A program made the position numbers and the translations under genes. Positions 11,601-19,889 of a stretch of 64,000 bases of DNA are shown here, piece by piece (within the stretch, counting starts at the first letter, position 1; each line of letters opens with the position of its first letter). Source of the stretch: Wyeomyia smithii (Eukaryota > Arthropoda > Insecta > Diptera > Culicidae); contig NC_073694.1 in the NCBI RefSeq assembly GCF_029784165.1, positions 24,748,506-24,812,505 of the forward strand. Reading direction: 5' to 3'. Under the pieces are notes generated by a model. That model saw only the letters and a program-made list of their open reading frames with translations. It was not told the origin of the DNA and made no database searches.

Positions 11601-12462
11601 ATATTATAACCGTACACAAACGTACTTTATTTAACCGCAACCAGCGGCTAGTCATGAATACGTAGGTATTATATTTCAGATAATAAAAAACAAAAAATAC
11701 TCTTCCAGCGTCCTGGCTTGTCAGGCTGCCCAGCCATCCGCTAATTCGATCAGCACCACCAACGGCGGCGGCGGTTCGGTGTACGATTTCAGCGCCGTAG
11801 ACATCGACGGAAACCGGGTGGAACTGGGCGGGGACCGTTACCGTGGCCACGTCCTGATCATTGTCAACGTGGCATCCAAGTGTGGCTACACCGATGGCCA
11901 CTATGCCGAGCTAAACCAGCTGCTGCAGGAGTACGGCGAAACGAAGGGTAAGAGATAGATAGATAGAATATCATCCACACGGTCATTAATCATGGCGGCT
12001 GTCTGTTGACAATGTTGCTCCATGTCTCTGCATGTCTGCTGCCCACATTTGTGATTCTAATCTTTTCTTTATGGCTAGTGGACTGTCCGCAGGAGACAAT
12101 CAGCTAATTTTCGACGATAGAATCGGAATTAATCAGACAATCATTTTACAGGACTTCGCATTCTGGCCTTCCCGTGCAACCAGTTTGGTAACCAGGAACC
12201 TGATAGTAACGCAGAAATCGCACGTTTTGCTCGGGAAAAGAAGGGAGCCCGGTTTGATCTGTTCTCGAAAATTTACGTTAACGGGGACGAGGCGCACCCA
12301 CTGTGGAAGTTTCTGAAGGAGCGCCAAGGTGGCACGCTGTTCGACGCTATCAAGTGGAACTTTACCAAGTTTATCGTGGACAAGAACGGACAACCGGTGG
12401 AACGTCACGGACCCCAGACCAGCCCACTTGAGTTGAGAGAGAATTTGGAGAAATATTTTTGA
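2592..12462 (+). CDS. Glutathione peroxidase, cysteine type (PHGPx/GPx4-like), three coding exons
   Basis: Coding exons are 2592-2695, 11709-11947 and 12152-12462, giving 217 residues. Seen: a Cys form of the peroxidatic site, VASKCGYT, with Cys93 coded by TGT rather than Sec; the FPCNQFG block with Gln125; and KWNFTKF with Trp183 and Asn184. These make up the catalytic tetrad of the family, which reduces hydrogen peroxide and lipid hydroperoxides with glutathione or thioredoxin. The C-terminal part follows GPx4-type proteins throughout. The N-terminus (residues 1-35) is basic and hydrophobic with no acidic residue, which suggests a mitochondrial leader or a signal/anchor segment. Odd: no cysteine lies in the segment after FPCNQFG where thioredoxin-using relatives carry the resolving Cys. 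Intron 1 is 9 kb and full of transposons; intron 2 is 204 bp. Exons 2-3 are near certain; exon 1 is inferred from phase and leader character. Confidence 0.85.
2976..3158 (+). repeat. TG/ATGATATGG minisatellite
   Basis: Imperfect tandem repeat built on TGTGTATGATATGGTATGA, about eight units, inside GPx intron 1. The array is broken by a SINE at about 3155-3503 and resumes at 3504-3555, so it existed before the SINE arrived. Confidence 0.85.
3155..3503 (-). mobile_element. tRNA-derived SINE, about 345 bp, inserted in a minisatellite
   Basis: On the minus strand the head is at the 3503 side: a tRNA-like stretch with an A-box-like TAGTGTGGTTGG and a B-box GGGTTCGAATCCC. The tail at the 3155 side ends in an A-rich run (poly-T on the plus strand). 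The same minisatellite lies on both sides, and both edges show a GTGTGTCTAT-like sequence that may be the target duplication. A 5'-truncated relative of the tail lies at 8838-8905. Confidence 0.75.
3504..3560 (+). repeat. Minisatellite continuation after the SINE
   Basis: GTGTGTCTATGATATGG units continue the array of 2976-3158 on the far side of the SINE. Confidence 0.7.
3657..3723. repeat. Perfect 26-bp hairpin with 15-nt loop
   Basis: Arms 3657-3682 and 3698-3723 are exact reverse complements, and the loop is 3683-3697. It sits in GPx intron 1 upstream of a dispersed repeat that starts with GTAGTTCTACGTCA. The hairpin could be a palindromic MITE core or could fold in the intron RNA. No ORF is involved. 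Confidence 0.85.
3772..3835 (+). repeat. Dispersed motif repeat (TATGCGGTCGTGTCTTGG), copy 1
   Basis: The block GTAGTTCTACGTCA, then TATGCGGTCGTGTCTTGG, then CCTCCTACTT followed by T-rich sequence recurs at 7507-7572 (minus strand), 60341-60380 and 61149-61185. It looks like one terminus of an undescribed repeat family. No protein or transposase is seen with it. Confidence 0.6.
4065..4092 (+). repeat. (ACCAA)n simple repeat
   Basis: Five or more units of CCAAA/ACCAA in a row inside GPx intron 1. Confidence 0.8.
4200..4628. other. AT-rich intronic sequence
   Basis: Part of GPx intron 1. No gene, RNA or repeat that I can name is visible. Confidence 0.5.
4631..4852 (-). mobile_element. tRNA-derived SINE with TTTGC tail, copy 1
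   Basis: On the minus strand it starts with a tRNA-like head (AGCTGGTCTCGAGG, A-box region; AGGTTCGAGCC, B-box) and ends in TTTGCTTTGC repeats. A second copy lies at 42969-43181 on the plus strand. Length is about 220 bp. Internal Pol III boxes are expected for this class; activity cannot be judged from sequence. Confidence 0.82.
5098..5269 (-). repeat. Penelope pLTR-like arm, inverted copy A
   Basis: About 170 bp that match 6921-7101 as a reverse complement with a few indels. Markers are CGTTGAAATACGTATATGCA and ATAGTGAAAGTGGATAAAA on the minus strand. Together the two arms bracket the Penelope-like coding remnant; pLTRs in inverted order are a known Penelope arrangement. Confidence 0.8.
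5290..6930 (-). pseudogene. Penelope-like retroelement: reverse transcriptase plus GIY-YIG endonuclease, broken
   Basis: Read on the minus strand, order RT then endonuclease. RT pieces: LPRIKGLPKVDKPG near 6810, MVSFDVTAIFPS near 6590 (motif A), KQTKGAPMGNPLTPF near 6410 (motif B) and RYVDDIF near 6290 (motif C). Endonuclease: GVYKVACP followed by KVYIGQTKRN near 5650-5700, which is the GIY-YIG signature unique to Penelope-like elements among common animal retroelements. Breaks: a frame change with a stop near 6480, another near 5750, and loss of the RT N-terminus at the inner edge of the pLTR arm at 6921. The element cannot encode an intact protein. It lies in GPx intron 1, opposite to GPx transcription. 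Confidence 0.9.
6921..7101 (+). repeat. Penelope pLTR-like arm, inverted copy B
   Basis: Reverse-complement partner of 5098-5269. It abuts the truncated RT reading frame directly. Confidence 0.8.
7102..7506. other. A-rich intronic sequence
   Basis: A-rich on the plus strand (T-rich on the minus), with no gene. Read on the minus strand it follows the motif repeat at 7507-7572, matching the arrangement at 61149. Confidence 0.4.
7507..7572 (-). repeat. Dispersed motif repeat, copy 2
   Basis: Minus-strand copy of the motif at 3772-3835: GTAGTCCTACGTGA, then ATGCGCTCGTGTCTTGG, then CCTCCTACTTTTTT. Confidence 0.6.
7573..8837. other. Intronic sequence without a recognised feature
   Basis: AT-rich intron sequence of GPx. 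A TAGTCCTACGTCA fragment at 8671 resembles the head of the dispersed motif. Nothing coding is supported. Confidence 0.4.
8838..8905 (-). mobile_element. 5'-truncated SINE tail
   Basis: Matches the tail of the SINE at 3155-3503 (GGGCGTTGGTGATTGGC, GACGGAACTAGATCGACG, then AATAATAAAA on this strand). The tRNA-like head is missing. Confidence 0.55.
8925..9592 (-). pseudogene. ITmD37E-like (Tc1/mariner superfamily) transposase relic, copy 1
   Basis: On the minus strand, pieces of a transposase: LDNNSGIEKKPASGRPTTLSD (helix-turn-helix region), KLQRMLVRETEG, and DDKTYLTLNGNDWQG, whose Asp pair lies in the DDE catalytic region. The pieces are in different frames with stops between them. A better-preserved relative lies at 38990-39790 on the plus strand, and both are headed by GTCAGCAGAAAA-type sequence. 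The family assignment (mosquito ITmD37E) is from memory of its motifs and not searched. Confidence 0.75.
9716..10130 (-). repeat. Degenerate T-rich (minus) array with TTTTTGTCA-type units
   Basis: Loose tandem repetition of units like ATTTTTGTCAAAAATT on the minus strand. It is similar in texture to 56480-56760, 61186-62648 and 63256-64000. Non-coding; lies in GPx intron 1. Confidence 0.55.
10525..10672 (-). mobile_element. tRNA-derived SINE (second type), copy 1
   Basis: The minus-strand head reads GGGGAGTTCGTTGCCAC, then a B-box-like GAGTTCGAATCTCAG. It matches 60470-60615 along its length. The head resembles a tRNA with A- and B-boxes but cannot fold into an acceptor stem that I can draw, so it is not a functional tRNA. 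Confidence 0.7.
10673..11708. other. End of GPx intron 1, no recognised feature
   Basis: AT-rich, with scattered short open frames. It ends in the exon 2 acceptor CTCTTCCAG. Confidence 0.5.
11709..11947 (+). CDS. GPx coding exon 2 with the peroxidatic Cys
   Basis: Begins after CTCTTCCAG and ends before GTAAGA. It encodes a Ser/Gly-rich linker (GGGGS) and then the start of the thioredoxin fold, YDFSAVDIDG, and the active-site stretch NVASKCGYT. Upstream in the same frame the reading is open only back to a stop at 11632 and has no ATG, so another coding exon is needed. An alternative acceptor, TATTTCAG at 11679, would be phase 0 and would not fit exon 1. Confidence 0.9.
12152..12462 (+). CDS. 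GPx coding exon 3 with Gln, Trp and Asn of the tetrad
   Basis: Begins after TTTTACAG at 12151 and completes a glycine codon, then reads LRILAFPCNQFGNQEP. It includes WNFTKFIVDKNG and ends EKYF followed by TGA at 12460-12462. Length and composition match the C-terminal half of GPx4-type enzymes without the loop found in tetrameric GPx1 forms, so a monomer is likely. Confidence 0.92.
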
Positions 12463-12562
12463 AGCTTCGCGAGACCCTACGGCACAGATGCATTTGGTAG
12501 TATCCCAACCTTGCTTATCCAAAGAGTAGTAATATGTATCCATTGATTACACCGGTAAAGGT

Positions 12563-12833
12563 TTTGCCCTAGAGCTCAAACTAGAAAAAAATAAATGATT
12601 ATAGCTTTTTAACCATTTTTGTGAATTTTGGTGCCCCTTGCAAAGATAACTTTTTCAGAGACTTAAATGAGTTTTCCCGTAAGCCAACGTTGTAGTGACG
12701 AACCCGGTGAACACTTTCTCTACGGCCTTTTGACGCACTTCTGCATTCACTTAGGGCACCAAAATTCAAGGGAATGGTTAAAAAGCTATAATCTTTGAGG
12801 CCAACTGTTTTTAGCTTTAGGACAACTTTTTTT
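12563..12833. mobile_element. MITE with about 75-bp terminal inverted repeats, copy 1
   Basis: The left arm contains GATTATAGCTTTTTAACCAT and GAATTTTGGTGCCC; the right arm is its reverse complement (12749-12833). Related copies lie at 42370-42610 and 42617-42905. No coding content. It sits in the GPx 3' region, directly after the stop codon. Confidence 0.75.
12590..12595 (+). terminator. Candidate polyadenylation signal of GPx
   Basis: AATAAA 128 bases after the GPx stop. It lies inside the left arm of a MITE (12563-12833). A second AATAAA at 12870-12875 lies beyond the MITE and is the alternative. Confidence 0.5.
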
Positions 12834-12869
12834 CGCTTTTGTCGACCAGTGTTATCGATTATTTAATCT

Positions 12870-12875
12870 AATAAA
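12870..12875 (+). terminator. Alternative polyadenylation signal of GPx
   Basis: AATAAA followed by a T-rich stretch within 30 bases, downstream of the MITE. Confidence 0.4.
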
Positions 12876-12972
12876 GATTGTTCATACCTTTGCATTTTTT
12901 TTCTTTCTAATTCCACAAGCTAATAATAAATTCTACACACGCAAAAGTAATGGTGCGAAACAACATCAATAG

Positions 12973-13522
12973 CACAGAGAACAGACATTCATGTTCATAT
13001 AAAAAAATTTGAAAATCGTGTGTAAACATTCGAATCGAAATACGTTAATACCCTGACAACTTCTGTTTGGTGGTGCCCCAGTTACACTGCATAAATATTA
13101 CTGTATCGATATTTTATCGATATCAGTGCTCGGTTTGTAAGTGACAATAGCGCCACTAGCGGGAGCATTACCACTTAGTGGTAAATGACGGTTGCAAGTT
13201 TTTACACTTCTTTTGAAAAGAAGATGAACGTCTGTTCTCTGTGGGCATACCACAAAGAACAGAAGTTCATCTTATTTTCAAAGGATGTGTAAAAACTTGC
13301 AACCGTCATTTCACCGTAAGTGATAATGCTCCCGCTATGCGACACTCGCGTCAATGATAGCCCAAACTCTGATATCGATAAAATATCGTTACGGCAATAT
13401 TTGGGCAGTTAAACTGGGGCACCACAAGACAGAGTCCGTTAGTGTATTAACGTATTATGATTCAAATTTTCACACGCGATTTTCAAGTTTCTTTATATGA
13501 ACATGAATGTCTGTTTTCTGTG
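12973..13522. mobile_element. Nested foldback element: two inverted copies of a 271-bp MITE
   Basis: The whole 550-bp block is an imperfect palindrome. Each half (12973-13243 and 13251-13522) also carries its own terminal inverted repeats of the type CACAGAGAACAGAC. The halves meet at a 7-bp centre near 13247. Internal landmarks repeated in both arms include TATCGATAAAATAT-type sequence and GGGAGCATTA. It lies between the GPx 3' end and the MSL2 promoter. Confidence 0.85.
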
Positions 13523-13639
13523 GTATCCCTACCTATGGCAACATCCAATCAAAATTATAGGCTGCCAAGCGTCGACGTCTGATATTCATGTTGCAATTTT
13601 TAACCGTAAAGGAAAAACAAATTAAAATTTGTTTTTTGA

Positions 13640-14153
13640 TGAAAATTGAGTGTAAATTAATTTATTTAAGATCCGTGTTACTCCGCACGCCCTTATATAA
13701 ATTTTCTCAGCACCATCTATAGGCGAGCCTTTCCGCAACCACGACAAAGTCGTCACCCAAACGTTACAAACACTCTCGCTGCTGCTTTCGTCCTCTCCCG
13801 ATATTCTCTTTTCAGCGCACTTCATTTCTATACCCTTTTCTCTTCGAACCGCAACGCTTCACTTCAGCTGTCAAACGCCGCAGTCGTGCTGTCAAACACC
13901 AGCAAAACTACGTTCTTTTTGTTTGTACTCGACCGCGGTCAAAATCGGAAAACCATAAAAGTTATTTCCTTTTTATTCGGTAAACACCGGCTGTTCGCGC
14001 TCGGTTCTACCAACAGTGAACGCATCCGTTTGTGGTGGTATTGTGTCCGTAGATGTTGCACCACTTGTCGCCGTTCCGCAGCACAGCACAGCACCACCAG
14101 CAGCAAATTGATCCGGCACGGCAACAGCAGCAACAACTACGCCGACGACTACG
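13640..14153 (+). promoter_or_regulatory. Presumed promoter and 5' UTR of MSL2
   Basis: Transposon-free, GC-richer sequence between the foldback element and the MSL2 start. It contains TATATAAAT at 13694 and two CTGTCAAAC motifs at 13868 and 13891. The start site cannot be fixed by eye. The last 100 bases are rich in CAGCA and probably are 5' UTR. Confidence 0.45.
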
Positions 14154-16699
14154 ATGAATCCGGTTTCCCTGTACATCACAACGTCCCGGCTTGTGTTTCA
14201 AAGTGAATGTGGTGGCATTGGCGGCGGAGGAGACGCCGGACTGGGGTTGGATTCTGGCGCCTTCAGCAGTAACAGTGCATTTGCCGATTTGAACCGGCTG
14301 CTGCCGTACCTGAGAAAGAGTCTAAGCTGTGCCGTTTGTTGCCGGCTGCTTATCGAACCGCACACTCCGGCCGAATTGAACTGTCAGCACCACGTCTGCC
14401 GAGGCTGCGTCGGCGAACGAAAGAAACTGAAACCTTCCTGCGCTTCCTGTAAAGATTACAACCGATATGTCGAGAATAATCAGCTGCGAATGTTGCTGCA
14501 GTGTTACAAGAGCATTTGCGAGTATATTAAAACGAAACCGTTCTTCACCGAAATACGACGGCAAGCTGGTGGCAGTGGTTCCACCATGAATGGAATTTCC
14601 GTTGCCATTATGGGCCCCAACGGTCAACCCCAGCAGCAATCGCAACAAAATGCAATCTCCGTACCGAGTAATCTTTACGAACTGATCGAAGAGGGCGCCC
14701 AATTCCAGGATAACTATAAGTGTAGCTCCGGGCTGACCAGGTCGGCCTATTCGATTTTACCCTGCATTTATCCGGTGCCCCCGGTAACGGTGACGGCACC
14801 CTCAACACCGGTAAGACGAACTCATGAACATTTTAACTTTATTGGTAAAATTGTTTCTCTATTTTCAGCCCGCGTCAGCAGCAAATCAACAGCAGATGCT
14901 TGTGACCTCAAGTACGGGAGGCCTTCCAAAGATGCTTCCGTCCAGTACTAGCCTCGACAAGCAGTCCTATAAAACCAGCGCGTGTCCAATCACGATCCTG
15001 GATAAGCAACAAATGCAAACGCAACCGAATCAGAGCGCAATTCAAAAACACAAGCAACAACAACAGCAGCAGCAGCAGCAACAACAACAACAGAAAGAGA
15101 TTAGATTCCGCTCAGCACCCATCAAGACTGTCTCGAACGGTTCGACCATGTACTCGGTCCTGTATGCCGGCAATGGGAACAAAATCACGATCAAGCGTAA
15201 AATGGATCCACCGCATGTGCAGCGGAGAGCAACGCTGCACACCCTGGACAAGGACGGCCAGATAAAACTGCAGAAAACTTTGGCCGAAAATTCCGCCACC
15301 ATCGCGCGCTTCAAAATGCCTCCGGTGGCGAATGCCGTCTCGATTCCGGTCGTCGGTTCAATGGTCACTAGTGGTCCTGGAATTACTGCTGGAGCTAGCA
15401 TTGGTGGGACCGCTGGTAGCGGGGGAAATTCCCTTACCGGTGGCAGTGGGAATCCTGGTGGAACGAACAGTGCTGCGGCGGTGGGGAAACAGAACGCTAA
15501 ACAGTTGCTGAAGAGACGCGGCTGTCGTTGCGGGAATGCAACGGCCACCCCCGGGAAGCTGACCTGCTGCGGCCAGCGGTGTCCCTGCTACGTGGAGTCC
15601 AAGTCCTGTGTGGACTGCAAGTGCCGTGGCTGCCGAAATCCACATCGAGCCGATGGAATGAAGGTGAGTTTACTGATTTTTTTTTTGGTTTTAATTTGGG
15701 ATCGCATTTCTTCTGTGACTACTGCTGACCTCTTCCACTTCGCATTCTCGCAGGTACGTCCCCACATTCCAGAATTGCAAAACATCGAAATCAATCTACA
15801 CAACGCATCCGCTGGAGGTGATACTCTCAGTACGGCCAGTACAACCGTGCTGGCATCTCAGATAGCCAGCAGTAGTGGCAGTAGTAGTAACAGTAGCAAC
15901 AGCAGTAGCAGCAGCGGTAGCAGCACCAACATCGTCACTATCAATCAACCGTCAACGCACGCGGTTGGGTTGAGTGCCGGCAAAAGTCTCGCCCAGTACG
16001 GACTACCAGGGACGGCTGCAAGTTCGACCCTTAAAATTACCCCCACTTCAATAGCGAACGTACTAACCGGAAGCTCCGGTGACGGAATGGAACTGGTCCC
16101 AAGCGGAGGATTACTCGATTCCAATGGTTTCAGTTATCTGACACCGGCGGCTTCAAGTCTGGACGCTAGTGGGATTATTACGACAGGTTCAGTAGCCGTC
16201 AGTGGGGGAGCCACCACTCAATACGCCGTCCCGGCCAGTAGTCTCGCCAACGGAGGCACGATACACGGTAAGATCGATATTTTTGATGAAACTCTAAGCT
16301 GTAATAATCCCCTGATCCCTCTTTGCAGTGGTCGGTGTGTACACGACCCACCTCGGAGACGTTAGCTGCAGCCCTACGCTGTCGAATATGATCCGCACGG
16401 ACAGTGGTCTCAGCAGCTTATTGACGCATAAACCTCCGGATGCGTTGCTCACGCAATCTTCCCTCAATTCACTCAGCTTGAGCACTCCAACCAACCTGCT
16501 GGACCATTCGCTTTTCAATCCCGTCACGACAACCGCCACAATGACGGCTCCGGCAGCCATCGGACACAGCAGTGATGTCTCTACGGCAGCTGGAACGCTC
16601 GATTTGACCGGTATGAGCGATCAGTTGGACCTCAGCGGAGCGAATCTAATCACAATCGATGGATCGCCGGACGATCGGTTGCACGGTTACGACGTCTGA
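14154..16699 (+). CDS. msl-2: MSL2 homologue: RING and CXC-domain E3 ubiquitin ligase
   Basis: Four exons, 14154-14810, 14869-15663, 15754-16267 and 16329-16699, give 778 residues, close to Drosophila MSL2. The start MNPVSLYITTSRLVF matches the conserved MSL2 N-terminus and fixes the ATG. A coiled-coil-like LNRLLPYLRKSL precedes a C3HC4 RING (Cys59, Cys62, Cys77, His79, Cys82, Cys85, Cys96, Cys99). A CXC domain (GCRCGN...CCGQRCPC...CKCRGC, about residues 435-478) binds DNA in the family. Between them are a 13-residue polyGln run and a Gly/Ser-rich linker; after CXC comes a Ser/Asn-rich tail. In Drosophila MSL2 organises the MSL dosage-compensation complex on the male X and ubiquitinates its partners. 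Mosquito dosage compensation is not known to use it, so its role here is inferred to be a general chromatin one. All junctions are GT-AG and keep phase. Confidence 0.95.
14811..14868 (+). other. MSL2 intron 1
   Basis: 58 bp, GTAAGA to TTTTCAG, phase 0. Confidence 0.9.
15664..15753 (+). other. MSL2 intron 2 (90 bp, free of stops in frame)
   Basis: GTGAGT to TCGCAG, phase 0, placed right after the CXC domain. Its length is a multiple of three and it has no stop in frame, so retention would insert 30 mostly hydrophobic residues rather than truncate the protein. Confidence 0.88.
16268..16328 (+). other. MSL2 intron 3
   Basis: 61 bp, GTAAGA to TTTGCAG, phase 1. Confidence 0.9.
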
Positions 16700-17162
16700 A
16701 ACCGGGTGTAGGAGGTGTGCATGAGCATGCGAGTGTGTAAGAGATAGTGTACAAGAGGAAGAGTGTATCCTACTTTTCCTTCCTTTCTTTTCCCCGGGAA
16801 TATCAAACATTTTTAACTACATGTTTAGTTCGTAGCGCTGTTTTCAACGAGGGGCCGCCCCTCCTCGGTAACTGCATTAGGTTTCTCCGCTACTTTGTCG
16901 ATATCTATCTGATAAGTGGTAGGATAATATTGTACAACTACAATTACTTGTATTATGGCTATCGGTGTACTGTACAAAGAGGTCAAGCCAGAATAAGAGG
17001 AAAGGACAAAACATATATCATGTCTCATCCAAAGTGGTCCAACTTCGAGGTCGGTCCCCGAAGTATGCGTGTATGCTTATCGTATCGTCGTAAGCTCTGT
17101 GTAGGAGAGTACATAGTGAGTTGTTCGTTAACAGCCCCGTCTCCCCCGCTCTGAAGAATAAA
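16700..17162 (+). other. MSL2 3' UTR with polyadenylation signal
   Basis: Runs from the TGA at 16697-16699 to AATAAA at 17157-17162, which is followed by an A-rich then T-rich stretch. No transposon is visible in it. Confidence 0.65.
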
Positions 17163-17379
17163 ATTGAAGAAAAAAAATAACACGGTTTGTACAATCTATA
17201 GATTTTGTACGCTCCGTAGCCTTTTGCCGTGATGAAGATGTTTCCCACTGCCACAACTGGTGGGTGACTTAGAAATTAACTTAAATTAAATAAATGTCGG
17301 ATTTTGATTCTGTATTTTGTTGGCTATCATATTTACTGCCGTACCTTACTGAAGAAATAAAACTGTCTACTGCATACCA

Positions 17380-19000
17380 CCCTGTGGTTTACGTCAGGAT
17401 GTTCTAGAGTTGACAAGGCATTTGCAGTTACCGTTATCAAAAATGAGGCAGACGAATTCTCAAGATACACTGCCTTTGTGACCAAGCATTGCGAAACATT
17501 TCAGCCTAACAAGCTCAAGGCACTACGATTTGTTCGTGGTCTACAAGAAGCTGAAGAGCATGCTCCACCAACAGACGAATAACTCACCTTGGAAAATCTT
17601 GTCGAGAAGTTCGAAAAGCAAAGATGTTCGAAGGAATATCGGTGAAACGAACCAATCTCCATGAGACACGTTACACATCACTGTCGGAATCAATAGCAAT
17701 AATGTTATCCACATCCAATACGATAACACGATCCTTTCTACGCAGACCTGAGAGGCGATCGAGAAACCAAAATAACCACCATCGGCGCTTCCGGAGACAA
17801 GATCAACATGAATGCTCCTTTGCAGATTCAACCGTCCAAAGCGTAAAACCCGGAGCTCGACAACCGCCCCGGTGAAGTTTTTCGACTGGTTCTCCGATAG
17901 TCGCGGTCCGAAAGTCTGACAACGTTTTCGTCCGTATCTGCGCTGACTGTTCTAGAGAGTTAAACAACACACTAAAATCAGAACCCCATTCGCCTTCACA
18001 TCCAGAGGATATTTTTGCTGATCTTGCTGGCTTCCGTTATTTCTTTCAAGTTGATTTTTCGGATGTATACCTGCTAGTCGAAGTGAAGGGGATGTCACGG
18101 AAATATCAGACTGCAAACACTCATCGCGGTCTGTTCAAGTGCAACCGTCTGCCGCGTGGAATCAAGTCCGGTCCCGGTGCGTTGCCAACATGGTCGCTTG
18201 TATTTCTGAAGTAAAATCGTAAGTATCTGGGTATCATCATAACGCTGGGCGCACTTGAACATGAATATATCATTGCTTTTGTGCAAATAAAAGCTGCTGT
18301 TGACGTCGTTCTCATTGATTCTACTTCAAGCCTATTTGTGGGTGATGTTCTATATCGTTGAAAAATGACCTAATCACTGCAAGATAGTTGATTCAGTTGT
18401 TCAATAATCCTTCACAAGTCAAGACAGTCTGGGGATCGCTCATCCAAGGATGCAGCAAATGAAATCCCTAACAAGAAGCTTCGTGCACTGGCTATTATAG
18501 TGCTTTGCTCAAGCTGCGTGAAAAGGACCTAGAGTAGTGACCGATTATGCTGGCCCAAATAATGGATACTACTATTTGCTGGCAATCGACGCTTACGCAA
18601 GATGGTCAGAAGTCTACCGCACACCAAACGCGAGTAGAGCAAAAATATGAAGATGCTAGACAATATATTTGCAAGATTCAGCAATCCTGAAACTCTCATC
18701 TCGGATAATGGATCACAATTTGTGCTCAATCATCCACTGTCTAATGGACAGACGGAGCGCTTTGTGAACACTCTAAAGAGGAAAGACCCAGCAACTTTCC
18801 GACATCTTCAAGCCGTTCCATGCCCAACCGAAGCGTTCCTAATCGCGCTTTTCCTACTACCCTAGTTTAACTCAAATTCCGAAAATGGACGGATCCTGCT
18901 GTGAACAGTATGCAGAACAACCAGTTCAGTCGACGCCATGACACCGTCAAGAAATAGTTCTCCGTTGATAATTAGGTTATGCAGAGAATCATCATCGTAC
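17380..19000 (+). pseudogene. Ty3/gypsy LTR retrotransposon, heavily decayed
   Basis: Fragments in element order on the plus strand. A Gag-like stretch (RFVRGLQEAEEHAP, LENLVEKFEKQR) lies at 17525-17625. An RT piece with FFQVDFSDVYL and NTHRGLFKCNRLP lies at 18040-18160. An integrase piece with YYYLLAIDAYARW near 18570, ETLISDNGSQF near 18690 and SNGQTERFVNTLKR near 18740 follows; the last retains the catalytic Asp and Glu contexts but has lost the sequence between them. There are many stops and frameshifts, and no LTRs could be paired. Not functional. Confidence 0.8.
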
Positions 19001-19389
19001 TCAAGTCACTTGGGTTCCTGGTAAAGTGATCGAGGAAAAAGGTTCCATCATGTATGCTTTACTCCTGGAGATCGGTCATCTCATCCATTCTTATACGAAA
19101 CAGTTATGGCAGCTTCATCTAGAATCGATGGTGATGCCACTTAGCCAAGTGATTGAGAAATTTTGTATGCGATAACTATGATACCTATGATATATTTTTC
19201 AGAAAAAACTGGATGCAAGTAGAAAACAAATCAAGATTTCGTAACATGCTGGAATGAGCAACATACAGATTAGAAGGGAACTGCCACATATGATTTTGAG
19301 CAAATTAGTCCAAGGACCATCAAATGATTCCAATTGATCCCATGCAAAAACCGGGTAAAAAACAGAGTGTGTAAAGTGTGTTGATAAAA

Positions 19390-19770
19390 GCGTTTAAAGA
19401 ACGTATCCGGCGAAATGCGACAAGAAAAAAAATCGTGAAATGAACATGAGTCATAACACTATGCATAAAATATTTAAAAAAGACCTTGGATACGGAGCTT
19501 TCAAGAAGCGAACGATTTACGGATTACCTCGCAGAAATATGGTTACTGAAAACGCTCGCTACTCACAACATATTTTTTCAGATGAAAAATTGTTTACGTT
19601 GGAACAAGCAAAATGATCGGTTTTATTCTCTAAAGGTAGAGGCCAGCTCCGGAATACTACAAAACCTTTCGATAACTTCCGAGATGACGCAAGAAGCAAC
19701 AGCACAGAACTCTGGGCTGCAGAAGGAGATATCCTACAAACTGAACCGTTGTCCTTTTCGTAATTGAGCT
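19390..19770 (+). pseudogene. Mariner-family transposase fragment
   Basis: Contains MNMSHNTMHKIFKKDLGYG and FKKRTIYGLPRRN (helix-turn-helix region), then FSDEKLFTLEQ, the first Asp of the mariner catalytic triad, and NKQNDRFYS in a neighbouring frame. The C-terminal half is missing. Confidence 0.75.
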
Positions 19771-19889
19771 TTTCTCGAGATCGAAGTAAAACCAGTCTTT
19801 AGTCATCGAAAGTGTGGCTCCGTAAGAATAATGGGGCGAGTCCGTGTTTCCAGAAAAGTATTCTGATTCATCAAGGACATCCCGGAATC

